Positions 7,137-14,918 of a stretch of DNA of 16,426 nucleotides are shown here, piece after piece. Source of the DNA: DATCLA01 sp036564195 (GTDB lineage Bacteria; Bacillota; UBA4882; UBA8346); assembly GCA_036564195.1 (NCBI GenBank), contig DATCLA010000020.1:1-16426 (forward strand). The letters are read 5' to 3'. The number at the start of each line of letters is the position of its first letter. The first letter of the stretch is position 1. The notes under the pieces are model-generated. The model had not been told where the DNA came from. It worked only from the letters and a program-made list of their open reading frames with translations, and searched no databases. Position numbers and translations under genes: made by a program.

Positions 7137-8672
7137 ATGATGCGTTCAATGTTTGCCGGAGTTTCCGGCTTGCGCAGCCATCAAACTAAGATGGATGTAA
7201 TCGGTAACAATATTGCCAATGTGAACACATTTGGTTATAAATCCAGCCGGGCTAATTTTGAGGATGCTTTAAGCCAGTATATTCGCGGCGCCTCGGCACC
7301 TCAGGACGGTCGCGGCGGTACCAATGCCTTGCAGGTCGGCTTAGGAGTTAATATCGCCTCGATCGATGTTAACCATACCCAGGGAAATTTGCAGAGCACC
7401 GGTAAAGCCACTGATATTGCGATTCAGGGTGACGGATTTTTTGTCGTAAGCGACGGTGTGGGACAATACTATACCCGGGCCGGTAGTCTCAGTTTGGAGT
7501 CATCGGGTTACCTGTCAGTATCCAATGGACTACTACTGCAAGGGTGGATGGCTGATACTTCCGGGAATATTAATACTAATGCGCCGATTGAGTCGATCAT
7601 GCTGCCGATCGGCCAGAATATTTCGCCCTCCGCCACTACCATGATTGAGTTCGGCGGGAACCTGGATTCCGGGACTACCGGTACGCTTTCCTATCCGGAA
7701 TTGACTATTGATGATGGCGCTGGTAATTATGCCCGGGTAAGTTTTATCTTAACTCCGACTGCCAATTATAATGAATTTAATTACAAAGTTTCCGTTGCCA
7801 ATGGTACGGTTACTGCGGGTACTGGGACGGGGACAATTACACTGGATATCAACGGTAATGTTACCGCTGTTACCGGAGCTTCCTTTGAGGTTACTCCTGA
7901 TGGCGGGAACGCGATTCAAATTAACTCTCCGAATATAGGAGAGTCTAATGGAGGAGCCTTTACCGTTACAGGAAAGTATGAATTCGCTGGGACCTTTGAA
8001 GCTCCCACACCGTTGATAACCTCTACAAAAGTCTATGATTCCCAAGGAAAGGATCATACTATTACGACCACTGTGACCAAGACCGCTGTTAATACCTGGA
8101 GTTGGAAAGCTACCGACGAGTATGGTACTTCTTTAGGAGAGGGTTCATTATCCTTTGATACCAATGGGCAACTGGTTTCAGCACCGGGGACTGCGATTGT
8201 GCTGACACCGTCCGGCGCCAATCCATTGACGATTACTCCTGACTTTAGCGGGGTGACCCAATTTGCCTCGTCCTTATCGGAGATTACTTCGCCCTATCAG
8301 GACGGCTTTGCGATGGGACAGCTACAGAGTTTTAACATTGATAATGATGGAAAGATAATCGGAGTCTTCTCCAACGGTCGCAGCCAAACTTTAGCCCAGT
8401 TGGCTATTGCCAACTTCACTAACGCCTCCGGTTTGGTACGCATGGGTAATTCACTGTTTGGGACTTCGGCCAACTCCGGTAATCCCCAAATCGGACCGGC
8501 CGGCCTAAACGGTCGTGGGGATGTTACACCGGGTAATTTGGAAATGTCCAATGTCGATCTGGCCGAAGAGTTTACTGATATGATTGTCACCCAGCGCGGT
8601 TTTCAAGCCAATTCCCGGATTATCACCACATCGGATGAGATGTTACAGGAACTAGTCAGCTTGAAACGTTAA
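7137..8672 (+). CDS. flgE: FlgE, flagellar hook protein
   Basis: FlgE polymerises outside the cell into the curved hook joining rod and filament. The 511 residues begin with the rod/hook N-terminal signature (about 1-45: MFAGVSGLRSHQTKMDVIGNNIANVNTFGYKSS). They end with the matching C-terminal helix, with NVDLAEEFTDMIVTQRGFQANSRIITTSDEMLQEL (split here only for description). Those two ends form the D0/D1 coiled coil. Between them are a FlgE/F/G-like region with ATDIAIQGDGFFVVSDG (about 89-105) and a Thr/Gly-rich variable D2 insert (about 180-350). The start ATG 7137 has AGGAGGT at 7121-7127; an ATG one codon later is equally possible. RNA hairpins lie on both sides of the gene. Confidence 0.97.
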   Translation: MMRSMFAGVSGLRSHQTKMDVIGNNIANVNTFGYKSSRANFEDALSQYIRGASAPQDGRGGTNALQVGLGVNIASIDVNHTQGNLQSTGKATDIAIQGDGFFVVSDGVGQYYTRAGSLSLESSGYLSVSNGLLLQGWMADTSGNINTNAPIESIMLPIGQNISPSATTMIEFGGNLDSGTTGTLSYPELTIDDGAGNYARVSFILTPTANYNEFNYKVSVANGTVTAGTGTGTITLDINGNVTAVTGASFEVTPDGGNAIQINSPNIGESNGGAFTVTGKYEFAGTFEAPTPLITSTKVYDSQGKDHTITTTVTKTAVNTWSWKATDEYGTSLGEGSLSFDTNGQLVSAPGTAIVLTPSGANPLTITPDFSGVTQFASSLSEITSPYQDGFAMGQLQSFNIDNDGKIIGVFSNGRSQTLAQLAIANFTNASGLVRMGNSLFGTSANSGNPQIGPAGLNGRGDVTPGNLEMSNVDLAEEFTDMIVTQRGFQANSRIITTSDEMLQELVSLKR

Positions 8673-8693
8673 TTAAAACCGATTTAGGTGAAT

Positions 8694-8737
8694 GGTTTCT
8701 GCGTTTCAACCCGGTTTCGGGCTGAAATGCGGAAACC
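8694..8737 (+). other. Strong RNA hairpin between flgE and flbD
   Basis: GGTTTCTGCGTTTCA (8694-8708) pairs with TGAAATGCGGAAACC (8723-8737) over 15 positions, two of them G-U. After one A/C mismatch the stem continues as CCCG (8710-8713) with CGGG (8718-8721), closed by a GTTT loop. That gives 19 pairs in 44 bases. The following bases (CTCCGCAGC) contain no T-run, so a standard intrinsic terminator is unlikely. It lies 22 bases after the flgE stop and before the flbD ribosome binding site, so it may protect the flgE 3' end or mark a processing site. Confidence 0.75.
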
Positions 8738-8762
8738 TCCGCAGCAACGGATTTTTCGGAAG

Positions 8763-8768
8763 AAGGAG
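8763..8768 (+). promoter_or_regulatory. Ribosome binding site fixing the flbD start
   Basis: AAGGAG lies 6 bases before ATG 8775. The frame is open further upstream to a GTG at 8688, but that extension would run through the hairpin and has no family match, so 8775 is the start. Confidence 0.85.
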
Positions 8769-8774
8769 CAGAAC

Positions 8775-8990
8775 ATGATTGCTGTCAAACGGCTTAACGG
8801 TGAAGAAATTTTGATTAATCCGCATCTAATTGAGACAATTGAAGCGACTCCTGATACAGTAGTGACTTTAACAACCGGAAGACGCCTGGTGATTAAAGAG
8901 TCCACTGCGGAGGTTGTGGCAAAGATCATTCAATACCGGCAAACAATCGGTAATAAACTTTACCCCGAATATGAGCATGGAGTAGAATAA
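8775..8990 (+). CDS. flbD: FlbD/SwrD, small flagellar motor-power protein
   Basis: The protein has 71 residues and matches the FlbD family (B. subtilis SwrD/YlzI): MIAVKRLNGEEILINPHLIE at the start, then TPDTVVTLTTGRRLVIKES, which is nearly the whole family consensus. It is soluble and has no membrane segment. In B. subtilis SwrD is known to raise the torque of the flagellar motor. Here the gene sits 4 bases ahead of motA, which fits that role and suggests coupled translation with the stator genes. The start is set by the AAGGAG site at 8763-8768. It should not be confused with the unrelated Caulobacter transcription factor also named FlbD. Confidence 0.94.
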   Translation: MIAVKRLNGEEILINPHLIETIEATPDTVVTLTTGRRLVIKESTAEVVAKIIQYRQTIGNKLYPEYEHGVE

Positions 8991-8994
8991 AACT

Positions 8995-9780
8995 ATGGAA
9001 TCCATTATTGGACTTGTATGTGGAGCTATTGTTGTATGTATCGGAATTATGCTGGGAGGGCCGTTAAGAGCGTTTTTCGATCTTCCCTCGGTTTTTATTA
9101 CCATCGGCGGTTCGTTAATGGCGATGCTGGTCAACTTTTCGGTTGGAGAATTTATTTCCGCATTTAAAGCGCTATTCCAGGTGCTTATACACAATAAACC
9201 ACCAGATGTCGGTCAAGTATTGTACCAGATTGTTGAATTTGCTAAAAAGGCCCGCCGGGAAGGGCTATTAGCTTTAGAAGACGAAGCCCAAAAAACCGAT
9301 GATGAGTTTTTGAAGCGAGGTATCCAACTAATCGTTGACGGGACTGATCCGGAGTTAGTCCGGAATATTCTCGAGATTGAACTTAACTTTTTGGAAGAAC
9401 GGCATAAAAGTAATAAAGCATTTTTTGAGGCCTGGGGGGCGTTGGCCCCTGCTTTCGGCATGATTGGAACGGTAATTGGTCTGGTACAGATGTTAGTAAG
9501 TTTACAAGATGTAGATAACATTGGTCCGAGTATGGCGGTAGCCTTAATTACTACCTTTTATGGTGCTGTCTGGGCCAACTTAGTCTGCGTACCAATTGCC
9601 GGTAAGCTGGGCAATCGTTCCAGTGAAGAGCAATTTATCAAACAAATTATGATTGAAGGAATTCTTTCGATTCAAGCGGGAGAAAATCCCCGGACCGTCG
9701 AGGAAAAATTGTTGGCCTTCCTCTCTGTATCGCAGCGTAATAACCTGAGAACCCAATTGAGCCCCAAAGAGAAAGGGTGA
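8995..9780 (+). CDS. motA: MotA, flagellar stator channel subunit
   Basis: MotA forms the membrane ring around MotB that converts ion flow into torque on FliG. The 261 residues show four membrane segments, at about 5-22, 33-52, 150-170 and 180-203. The large cytoplasmic loop carries RREGLLALE (87-95), which holds the conserved Arg and Glu that meet the FliG charges. Two prolines important in the channel, P152 in APAFGMIGT and P200 in CVPIAGKL, are present. The C-terminal tail (about 205-261) is cytoplasmic. The ATG start lies 4 bases after flbD; the best upstream GGAG (8979-8982) is 12 bases away, so translational coupling is likely. Ion type cannot be told from this gene alone. Confidence 0.96.
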   Translation: MESIIGLVCGAIVVCIGIMLGGPLRAFFDLPSVFITIGGSLMAMLVNFSVGEFISAFKALFQVLIHNKPPDVGQVLYQIVEFAKKARREGLLALEDEAQKTDDEFLKRGIQLIVDGTDPELVRNILEIELNFLEERHKSNKAFFEAWGALAPAFGMIGTVIGLVQMLVSLQDVDNIGPSMAVALITTFYGAVWANLVCVPIAGKLGNRSSEEQFIKQIMIEGILSIQAGENPRTVEEKLLAFLSVSQRNNLRTQLSPKEKG

Positions 9781-9786
9781 GCGGTA

Positions 9787-10533
9787 TTGGTCAAGAAAAA
9801 ACCGGCAGATCCACCGCGGGGGACACCATTGTGGATGTTAACCTACGGTGATATGGTAACTCTGGTTTTAACTTTTTTTGTCATGTTGTTTGCTTTTTCA
9901 ACTATAGACAAACAAAAGTATGTCCAAATCGTCAGTTCGCTCCGTAGCGCCTTGGGTGGGGGTATAGGAGTACTTAATGGAGGAACAGCGGTAGAAATCT
10001 CCGGTATTCGGGGCAATCTGGCTGCTGCTAGTTACGATCAGATATTACAGCAATTGCAACGGATTTTGGGTAAGGAAACCACCAGGAATAATGTGGAGAT
10101 CCGTGGTGACGGTAAAGAAATTACGGTCAGTTTTAAAGAAAAACTGTTCTTTTTGATTGGATCGGCCGATATCTTAGATGAAGCTTTACCTTTGCTGAAT
10201 GAAGTGGGAGAGGTAATCCGGGATCAAGGCTTGACCATCCGGGTGGAAGGACATTCCTGCGATCTTCCGATTAGTAACGCGCAGTACCCTTCTAATTGGG
10301 AACTTTCCGCCATCCGGGCGGTGAATGTCAGTAAATATCTGATTGAAAGGGTTAAGGTGAAACCGGAAAACATATCGGTGGCGGCTTACGGTCAATACCG
10401 GCCGATGGTCCCCAACACCTCTGCGGCAAACCGGGCTCGGAACCGGCGGGTTGATATTATAATTACCGGTGACTCTTTTAAAAAGAAGACTAATAATGAT
10501 TATAAGGTGAATGATGATGGCGGAAGTGAATAA
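9787..10533 (+). CDS. motB: MotB, peptidoglycan-anchored stator subunit
   Basis: MotB carries the ion-binding aspartate of the stator and anchors it to the cell wall. It starts at TTG 9787 after AAAGGGTGA (9772-9780), giving 248 residues. The single membrane helix (about 22-40) contains the essential D22 in TYGDMVTLVLTFF. After a plug/linker region comes an OmpA-like peptidoglycan-binding domain (about 150-226) with SNWELSAIRA (169-178) and ANRARNRRVDI (214-224). One oddity is EGHSCDLPI (154-162), where the GHTD aspartate is replaced by Cys and the next residue is Asp. The gene follows motA by 6 bases and its end overlaps fliL. Confidence 0.95.
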   Translation: MVKKKPADPPRGTPLWMLTYGDMVTLVLTFFVMLFAFSTIDKQKYVQIVSSLRSALGGGIGVLNGGTAVEISGIRGNLAAASYDQILQQLQRILGKETTRNNVEIRGDGKEITVSFKEKLFFLIGSADILDEALPLLNEVGEVIRDQGLTIRVEGHSCDLPISNAQYPSNWELSAIRAVNVSKYLIERVKVKPENISVAAYGQYRPMVPNTSAANRARNRRVDIIITGDSFKKKTNNDYKVNDDGGSE

Positions 10534-11041
10534 TAGTACCGGATCAAAAAACGAAGGCAAAAGGAGTATCAACCTAATATTATTAATCGGCTTAATTTCC
10601 TTTTTAATTACGATTATTGTTGCCGGGATCGTTCTGATTTTAATTTTAAGAAATTCCCCCCAAGCTTTTGACCGGCAGCAGCCAAAGCAGAGCAAAATCG
10701 CAACAAAAGCGGAGATTGGGCCGCTGGTACCGATTGGGCCGGAGATTATCGTAAATATTACCTCTGACACCGGGACGGAATATTATCTGAAAGTCAATAT
10801 TACCCTGGAGTTACAAGTGATCAATGGCTCAAATGAAAAAGCCGGGATTGAGGAGATTAACAAGCGAATTCCGCAGATCCGTGATACTATAATTACAATC
10901 CTGCGAGGGAAGAACAAAGAGAAAATTGATCAAAAAGAAGGTAAAGATTTAATAAGCAGCGAAATTATAAGTGCGGTAAATCGATACTTGGTTTACGGTA
11001 GGATTAAAAATGTTTATTTTCAAGATTTTGTGATACAATAA
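10517..11041 (+). CDS. fliL: FliL, flagellar basal body-associated stator protein
   Basis: FliL surrounds the stator at the basal body and helps it work under load. From ATG 10517 the protein has 174 residues. It consists of a short basic cytoplasmic tail, one membrane segment (about 18-45), a linker, and the FliL domain (about 75-172) with EIIVNITSDTGTEYYLKVNITLE-type strands, RIPQIRDTIITIL, and a final helix and strand ending in VYFQDFVIQ. Three tandem ATGs occur (10511, 10514, 10517). The AAGGTG at 10504-10509 is best placed for the last. The gene overlaps motB by 17 bases, which supports joint expression with the stator. Confidence 0.93.
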   Translation: MAEVNNSTGSKNEGKRSINLILLIGLISFLITIIVAGIVLILILRNSPQAFDRQQPKQSKIATKAEIGPLVPIGPEIIVNITSDTGTEYYLKVNITLELQVINGSNEKAGIEEINKRIPQIRDTIITILRGKNKEKIDQKEGKDLISSEIISAVNRYLVYGRIKNVYFQDFVIQ

Positions 11042-11055
11042 AGGGGGCTTAGACA

Positions 11056-12075
11056 GTGGCGGAGGTGTTATCCCAATCGGAAATTGACTCGCTGCTTGAT
11101 GCGCTCTCTTCTGGTACGCTTAATGTTGAGGAAATTATCAGTGACGAGAAGAAGAAGAAAATCAAGGCTTATGATTTTCGTCGTCCTAATAAATTTTCTA
11201 AGGACCAGTTAAGGACCTTGGTAGTGTTACATGAAAACATGGCTCGGTTGATGACTACTTCCTTATCTACTTATTTGCGGAGCATGGTACGGGTGGAAGT
11301 AGTCTCCATCGACCAACTGACCTATGATGAATTTACTAAGTCATTACCCAATCCGACCGTGATGAACTTGATCACCCTTAAACCGTTAGAGGGGACGGTT
11401 ATTATTGAATACTCGCCGCAGTTGGCATTTGCAATGATCGACCGTTTGCTGGGAGGATCCGGGGCCGGGCTTGAGCAGGTCCGTGAATTAACCGATATTG
11501 AACAGATTGTGACCAAGCGGATTGTATTAAAAACCTTAACCAATGTTAAAGAAGCCTGGCAGGCAGTAATCGATTTGGAGCCTCAGTTTGAAAGTATCGA
11601 ACTCAATCCGTTATTTACCCAGATTATTGCACCGTCGGAGATGATTGTCTTAATTACTTTGGAGGTAAAGGTGGGCGGAGCAGTCGGATTGATGAATTTT
11701 TGTTTACCATTTTCGGTTTTAGAGCCAATCATCGATCGATTAAATGCCCAATTCTGGTTTGCCAGATCCAGTAAATTTTCAACCCCTCAGAGTATTTCAG
11801 CAATAAAAAACCGGTTGTTACAAGCATCGGTTCAGGTGACGGTAGAATTGGGTAAAGCCAATATTACTGTAGGTGAGTTGTTGGGTATCAACGTCGGTGA
11901 TGTTATTGAGTTGGAACAACCGGTCAAAGGACTGTTACCGGTGCGAATCGGCAATAATCCCAAGTTTGCTGGCAGTCCGGGAATTTCCGGCAACCGGATG
12001 GCGGTTCAAATCGCCCGGATCATTCAGGAAGAGGAGGAAGGGCAAAATGGATCGAGAGATACTGACGCAAGATGA
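11056..12075 (+). CDS. fliM: FliM, flagellar motor switch protein
   Basis: FliM is the C-ring switch protein that receives CheY-P and passes the signal to FliG. The 339 residues begin with the CheY-P docking peptide LSQSEIDSLL (5-14). Next comes the long CheC-like middle domain (about 40-230), which contains the switch-specific LLGGSGAG stretch (131-138). The C-terminal SpoA domain (about 250-325) has VQVTVELGKANITVGELL. The GTG start follows AAGGGGGC (11041-11047) by 8 bases. The gene's end overlaps fliY by 29 bases. FliM pairs here with FliY instead of a short FliN, the arrangement in B. subtilis. Confidence 0.97.
   Translation: MAEVLSQSEIDSLLDALSSGTLNVEEIISDEKKKKIKAYDFRRPNKFSKDQLRTLVVLHENMARLMTTSLSTYLRSMVRVEVVSIDQLTYDEFTKSLPNPTVMNLITLKPLEGTVIIEYSPQLAFAMIDRLLGGSGAGLEQVRELTDIEQIVTKRIVLKTLTNVKEAWQAVIDLEPQFESIELNPLFTQIIAPSEMIVLITLEVKVGGAVGLMNFCLPFSVLEPIIDRLNAQFWFARSSKFSTPQSISAIKNRLLQASVQVTVELGKANITVGELLGINVGDVIELEQPVKGLLPVRIGNNPKFAGSPGISGNRMAVQIARIIQEEEEGQNGSRDTDAR
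12032..12037 (+). promoter_or_regulatory. Ribosome binding site fixing the fliY start
   Basis: AGGAGG inside the end of fliM lies 9 bases before ATG 12047. The frame stays open upstream to 11873, but that segment lies inside fliM in another frame and has no FliY-like content, so 12047 is the start. Confidence 0.88.
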
Positions 12076-13114
12076 GATCAATGCTTTATTACAGGATATG
12101 AATTCCGAATCGGCTTCACCGGTACTTACGGATGAGCAGAAAGATGCTTTGGGGGAAATTGGCAATATCAGTTACGGTACAGCGGCTACCGTCTTATCAC
12201 AACTGCTTAATAAAAAGGTGGAAATTAATACCCCGACCGTTTTTATTACCACCCCGCGCCAATTAAAAGAACAGCACCCTTTTCCCTATGTTTTATTGGA
12301 AGTAGATTATAAAGAGGGACTTACTGGTACTAATGTCTTAATTTTGAAAGTAACTGACGCTTCGGTTATAGCTGGTTTATTTCTTGGCGGAGATGTAGTT
12401 AATCCTAAAGATTCTTTGGATGACCTGGAAATTAGTGCCGTAACCGAGGCGATGAATCAGATGGTCGGCAATGCCGCCACATCGATGTCCACTCTTTTCA
12501 ACCGAAAAGTAGACATGAAGCCGCCTCAGGTTGAAATTGTTGATTTTAGCCAGGCTGAAAAGTCCATCTTACGAGAGTTAGACGATGATGATTCTGTCGC
12601 TGCTGTCCAATTTCGGCTGATTATTGAGGGCTTGGTGGACAGTGAGATTGTATTGTTATTCCCGTTTTCATTTGCAGTTGAATTGGTGGATACGTTAATA
12701 GGACAGGCTAATAAAACGGCAGCTTCCGTTACCCCTTCCCCGGCGGCAACACAACCAAATCCGGCTTTAAATGGTAATACCGCGTCTCAACAACATGTGA
12801 AGGTGCGGCCGGCACAATTTTCTGCATTTGAGAATAATAAACCACCCAAAGATACCGGCAATATCGGGTTGATTTTGGATGTACCGCTACAGGTAACCGT
12901 GGAATTGGGCAGTACCCGGATGAAGATCAAGGACATCCTGGAATTAGGATTGGGTTCCGTGGTCGAACTGGATAAACTGGCCGGTGATCCGGTAGATATT
13001 TTTGTGAATGGGAAGTTAATCGCCAAAGGCGAAGTTGTGGTGATTGATGAAAACTTTGGAGTTAAGGTCACCGATATTGTAAGCCATCTTGAGAGAGTGA
13101 ATACACTTCAATAA
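12047..13114 (+). CDS. fliY: FliY, motor switch phosphatase (CheC domain plus FliN domain)
   Basis: FliY is the Gram-positive form of FliN and also removes phosphate from CheY-P at the motor. The 355 residues begin with a CheY-P docking peptide, LTQDEINALL (6-15). The CheC-like region has two intact phosphatase sites of the form [DS]xxxExxN(x22)P: D33/E37/N40/P63 and S130/E134/N137/P160. A Pro/Ala/Asn-rich linker (about 225-270) leads to the SpoA/FliN domain (about 275-355) with PLQVTVELGSTRMKIKDILEL. Both active sites being complete suggests an active enzyme. CheY is the next gene, its substrate. The gene overlaps the fliM end by 29 bases. Confidence 0.96.
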   Translation: MDREILTQDEINALLQDMNSESASPVLTDEQKDALGEIGNISYGTAATVLSQLLNKKVEINTPTVFITTPRQLKEQHPFPYVLLEVDYKEGLTGTNVLILKVTDASVIAGLFLGGDVVNPKDSLDDLEISAVTEAMNQMVGNAATSMSTLFNRKVDMKPPQVEIVDFSQAEKSILRELDDDDSVAAVQFRLIIEGLVDSEIVLLFPFSFAVELVDTLIGQANKTAASVTPSPAATQPNPALNGNTASQQHVKVRPAQFSAFENNKPPKDTGNIGLILDVPLQVTVELGSTRMKIKDILELGLGSVVELDKLAGDPVDIFVNGKLIAKGEVVVIDENFGVKVTDIVSHLERVNTLQ

Positions 13115-13123
13115 TTCCTAAAA

Positions 13124-13130
13124 GGGGGAG
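13124..13130 (+). promoter_or_regulatory. Ribosome binding site of cheY
   Basis: GGGGGAG lies 6 bases before GTG 13137 and only 3 before TTG 13134. The spacing favours GTG 13137. Confidence 0.75.
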
Positions 13131-13136
13131 TTTTTG

Positions 13137-13502
13137 GTGGGCGCAAGAGTTTTGGTGGTTGATGATGCTGCCTTCATGCGGATGATGGTCAAAGACATTC
13201 TGCGTAAAGGCGGGTATGAGGTGATTGGGGAAGCGGAAGACGGAGCCAGGGCAATTGAACGGTATAAAGAATTATCTCCCGATTTAGTCACTATGGATAT
13301 TACAATGCCTGATATGGATGGAATTAGGGCGGTCCGGGAAATTCGCGCCATTGACCCGCATGCCCGGATAATTATGTGCAGCGCCATGGGCCAACAAGCA
13401 ATGGTCATTGATGCAATTCAGGCCGGAGCTAAAGATTTTGTAGTAAAACCGTTTCAACCGGAGCGGGTTTTAGAAGCGGTGCGCAAAGTTATGGCACAAT
13501 AA
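13137..13502 (+). CDS. cheY: CheY, chemotaxis response regulator
   Basis: CheY is phosphorylated by CheA and sets rotation direction at FliM/FliY. From GTG 13137 the 121 residues are one receiver domain with every key residue: the acidic pair D9-D10 in LVVDDAAFMRMM, the phospho-acceptor D54 in VTMDITMPDMDG, S82 in MCSAMGQ, and K104 in VVKPF. The N-terminus MGARVLVVDD aligns directly with other CheY starts, whereas the TTG at 13134 would add one residue and is too close to the ribosome binding site. No output domain follows. Sitting between fliY and fliO is the B. subtilis order. Confidence 0.97.
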   Translation: MGARVLVVDDAAFMRMMVKDILRKGGYEVIGEAEDGARAIERYKELSPDLVTMDITMPDMDGIRAVREIRAIDPHARIIMCSAMGQQAMVIDAIQAGAKDFVVKPFQPERVLEAVRKVMAQ

Positions 13503-13522
13503 GCTGAAAGGATGCGGCATTA

Positions 13523-14074
13523 GTGCACATTGTGAATAGTCTTAAAGTGACGGGGTTAAGTGCCGCCGGTCTGTTGCTGGTATCGTCAATTACCTTTGCT
13601 GCATCGGAGAGGCCGGAGAGTGATCCCGAACTTTTTAACGGCGGTCAGTGGTTTTTAACGTTATTATCATTAATTTTTGTGGTTTTTTTGGCTTATTGGG
13701 CCACCCGTTTTTTAGCGGGGAGATCCGGAAACTTGTCGTCGCGGTATATCAAGGTGGCGGGAAGCATTTGTTTAGGAACCAACCGCCATCTTTATCTTTT
13801 ATTAGTCTACCATCAGGTACTATTAGTGGGAAGTTCAGAGCAGGGGATTACCCTAATTAAAGAATATAACGACCCAGCTTTTTATGAGGAATTGCAATCG
13901 CTGGTCAATCAGAAGCTAACCTTTTCAAACCGGAAATTTAAAGACTTGTTGGACCGGTTCCTTAATGACGATGGCGTTAAGGCGGAGTCTACTGTAGAGT
14001 CCAGTGAGTTTAAAAACCGTTTGACGGAAAGCTTGGAAAGGATTCGGGCCTGGAAAAATAGGGGTAAAGGTTGA
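13523..14074 (+). CDS. fliO: FliO (FliZ of B. subtilis), export gate assembly factor
   Basis: FliO is a membrane protein that helps assemble the FliP ring of the export gate. The 183-residue protein begins with a hydrophobic segment (about 8-27) that looks like a signal peptide, with a plausible cut after ITFA. A membrane helix follows at about 43-66, with TLLSLIFVVFLAYWATRF. The cytoplasmic domain (about 68-125) has YIKVAGSICLGTNRHLYLLLV, the usual FliO pattern, and the rest is a charged tail. FliO is one of the least conserved export proteins, so placement between cheY and fliP weighs in the call. The GTG start follows AAAGGATG (13507-13514). Confidence 0.88.
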   Translation: MHIVNSLKVTGLSAAGLLLVSSITFAASERPESDPELFNGGQWFLTLLSLIFVVFLAYWATRFLAGRSGNLSSRYIKVAGSICLGTNRHLYLLLVYHQVLLVGSSEQGITLIKEYNDPAFYEELQSLVNQKLTFSNRKFKDLLDRFLNDDGVKAESTVESSEFKNRLTESLERIRAWKNRGKG

Positions 14075-14077
14075 ACG

Positions 14078-14866
14078 GTGAACATGGAAGTCTATTTAAA
14101 CTTAAAAAAAAGTAACCATCTTTTGATTGCGATTATCGTTGCAGCCCTGGTGCTCACCAGTAGTGCTCCAGTCTGGGGTGCACCGTCTGTTATCCCTCTA
14201 CCGAAGCTTGAATTAGGGATCGGTACGGCCAATAGTCCCCGTGAGGTTGCCCAGAGCCTGCAGATCATTTTTATCCTCACAATTCTTTCATTAGCTCCGG
14301 CAATCCTGATTATGACTACGTCGTTTGTAAGAATTGTGATTGTATTGTCCTTTACCCGTAGTGCCATGGGGACCAATCAGATGCCACCTAATCAAGTGAT
14401 AATTGGTTTGGCATTATTTTTAACTTTTTTCACCATGGCACCCACCTGGAATCAAGTCAACCAAGAGGCGTTGCAACCGTTTTTGGCAGGTAAACTTAGT
14501 CAGGAAACAGCGCTTAGCAAGGGTTTTGAACCGATTCGCCAGTTTATGTTCAAACAAGTCCGTAGTAGAGACCTGAAACTTTTTCTTCAGGTGGCGCGGA
14601 TTACCCCCAAAAAGCAAGAGGATATTCCAACCCAGGTTTTAATTCCCGCCTTTATCATCAGTGAATTAAAAACTGCATTTCAAATTGGGTTCATGATTTT
14701 TATCCCTTTTTTAGTAATTGATATGATTGTGGCTAGCACTTTGATGTCCATGGGAATGATGATGTTGCCTCCGGTGATGATTTCTTTACCATTTAAAATA
14801 TTGTTATTTGTAATGGTTGATGGCTGGCATCTGATTACCCGGTCGCTTTTGTTAAGTTTTAGTTAA
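14078..14866 (+). CDS. fliP: FliP, flagellar export gate channel protein
   Basis: Five FliP subunits form the core of the channel through which flagellar proteins leave the cell. The 262 residues start with a cleavable signal peptide (about 14-35, ending PVWGA). The first membrane part has LAPAILIMTTSFVRIVIVLSF (split at 72-92), followed by NQVIIGLALFLTFFTM (105-120). A cytosolic stretch follows, then FQIGFMIFIPFLVIDMIVAS (201-220) and a final hydrophobic segment. These are the family signatures. The start is GTG 14078 with AAAGG (14066-14070); an ATG two codons later is possible. It lies 3 bases after fliO. Confidence 0.96.
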   Translation: MNMEVYLNLKKSNHLLIAIIVAALVLTSSAPVWGAPSVIPLPKLELGIGTANSPREVAQSLQIIFILTILSLAPAILIMTTSFVRIVIVLSFTRSAMGTNQMPPNQVIIGLALFLTFFTMAPTWNQVNQEALQPFLAGKLSQETALSKGFEPIRQFMFKQVRSRDLKLFLQVARITPKKQEDIPTQVLIPAFIISELKTAFQIGFMIFIPFLVIDMIVASTLMSMGMMMLPPVMISLPFKILLFVMVDGWHLITRSLLLSFS

Positions 14867-14918
14867 ACTAATGACGCTGGTAGAGCTTTTAATCTAAGAG
14901 AAGGCAGGCGGTCTTGTT

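Noticed and set aside
8661..8685. Sigma-28-like promoter with CCGATTT after flgE
   Set aside because: The -35 match is poor (GAAA) and the spacing of 12 is too short.
8736..8768. CTCC (8737-8740) pairing with GGAG (8765-8768) to hide the flbD ribosome binding site
   Set aside because: Four pairs are expected by chance, and part of the CTCC side is used by the large hairpin.
8688..8774. Upstream GTG extension of flbD by 29 residues
   Set aside because: It would translate the hairpin, has no family match, and AAGGAG points to ATG 8775.
10186..10770. Antisense open frame of 194 codons over motB and fliL
   Set aside because: Both sense genes are well supported here; the antisense protein has no family pattern.
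11873..12046. Extension of fliY by 58 residues within fliM
   Set aside because: The segment is out of frame with fliM, has no FliY-like content, and AGGAGG marks ATG 12047.
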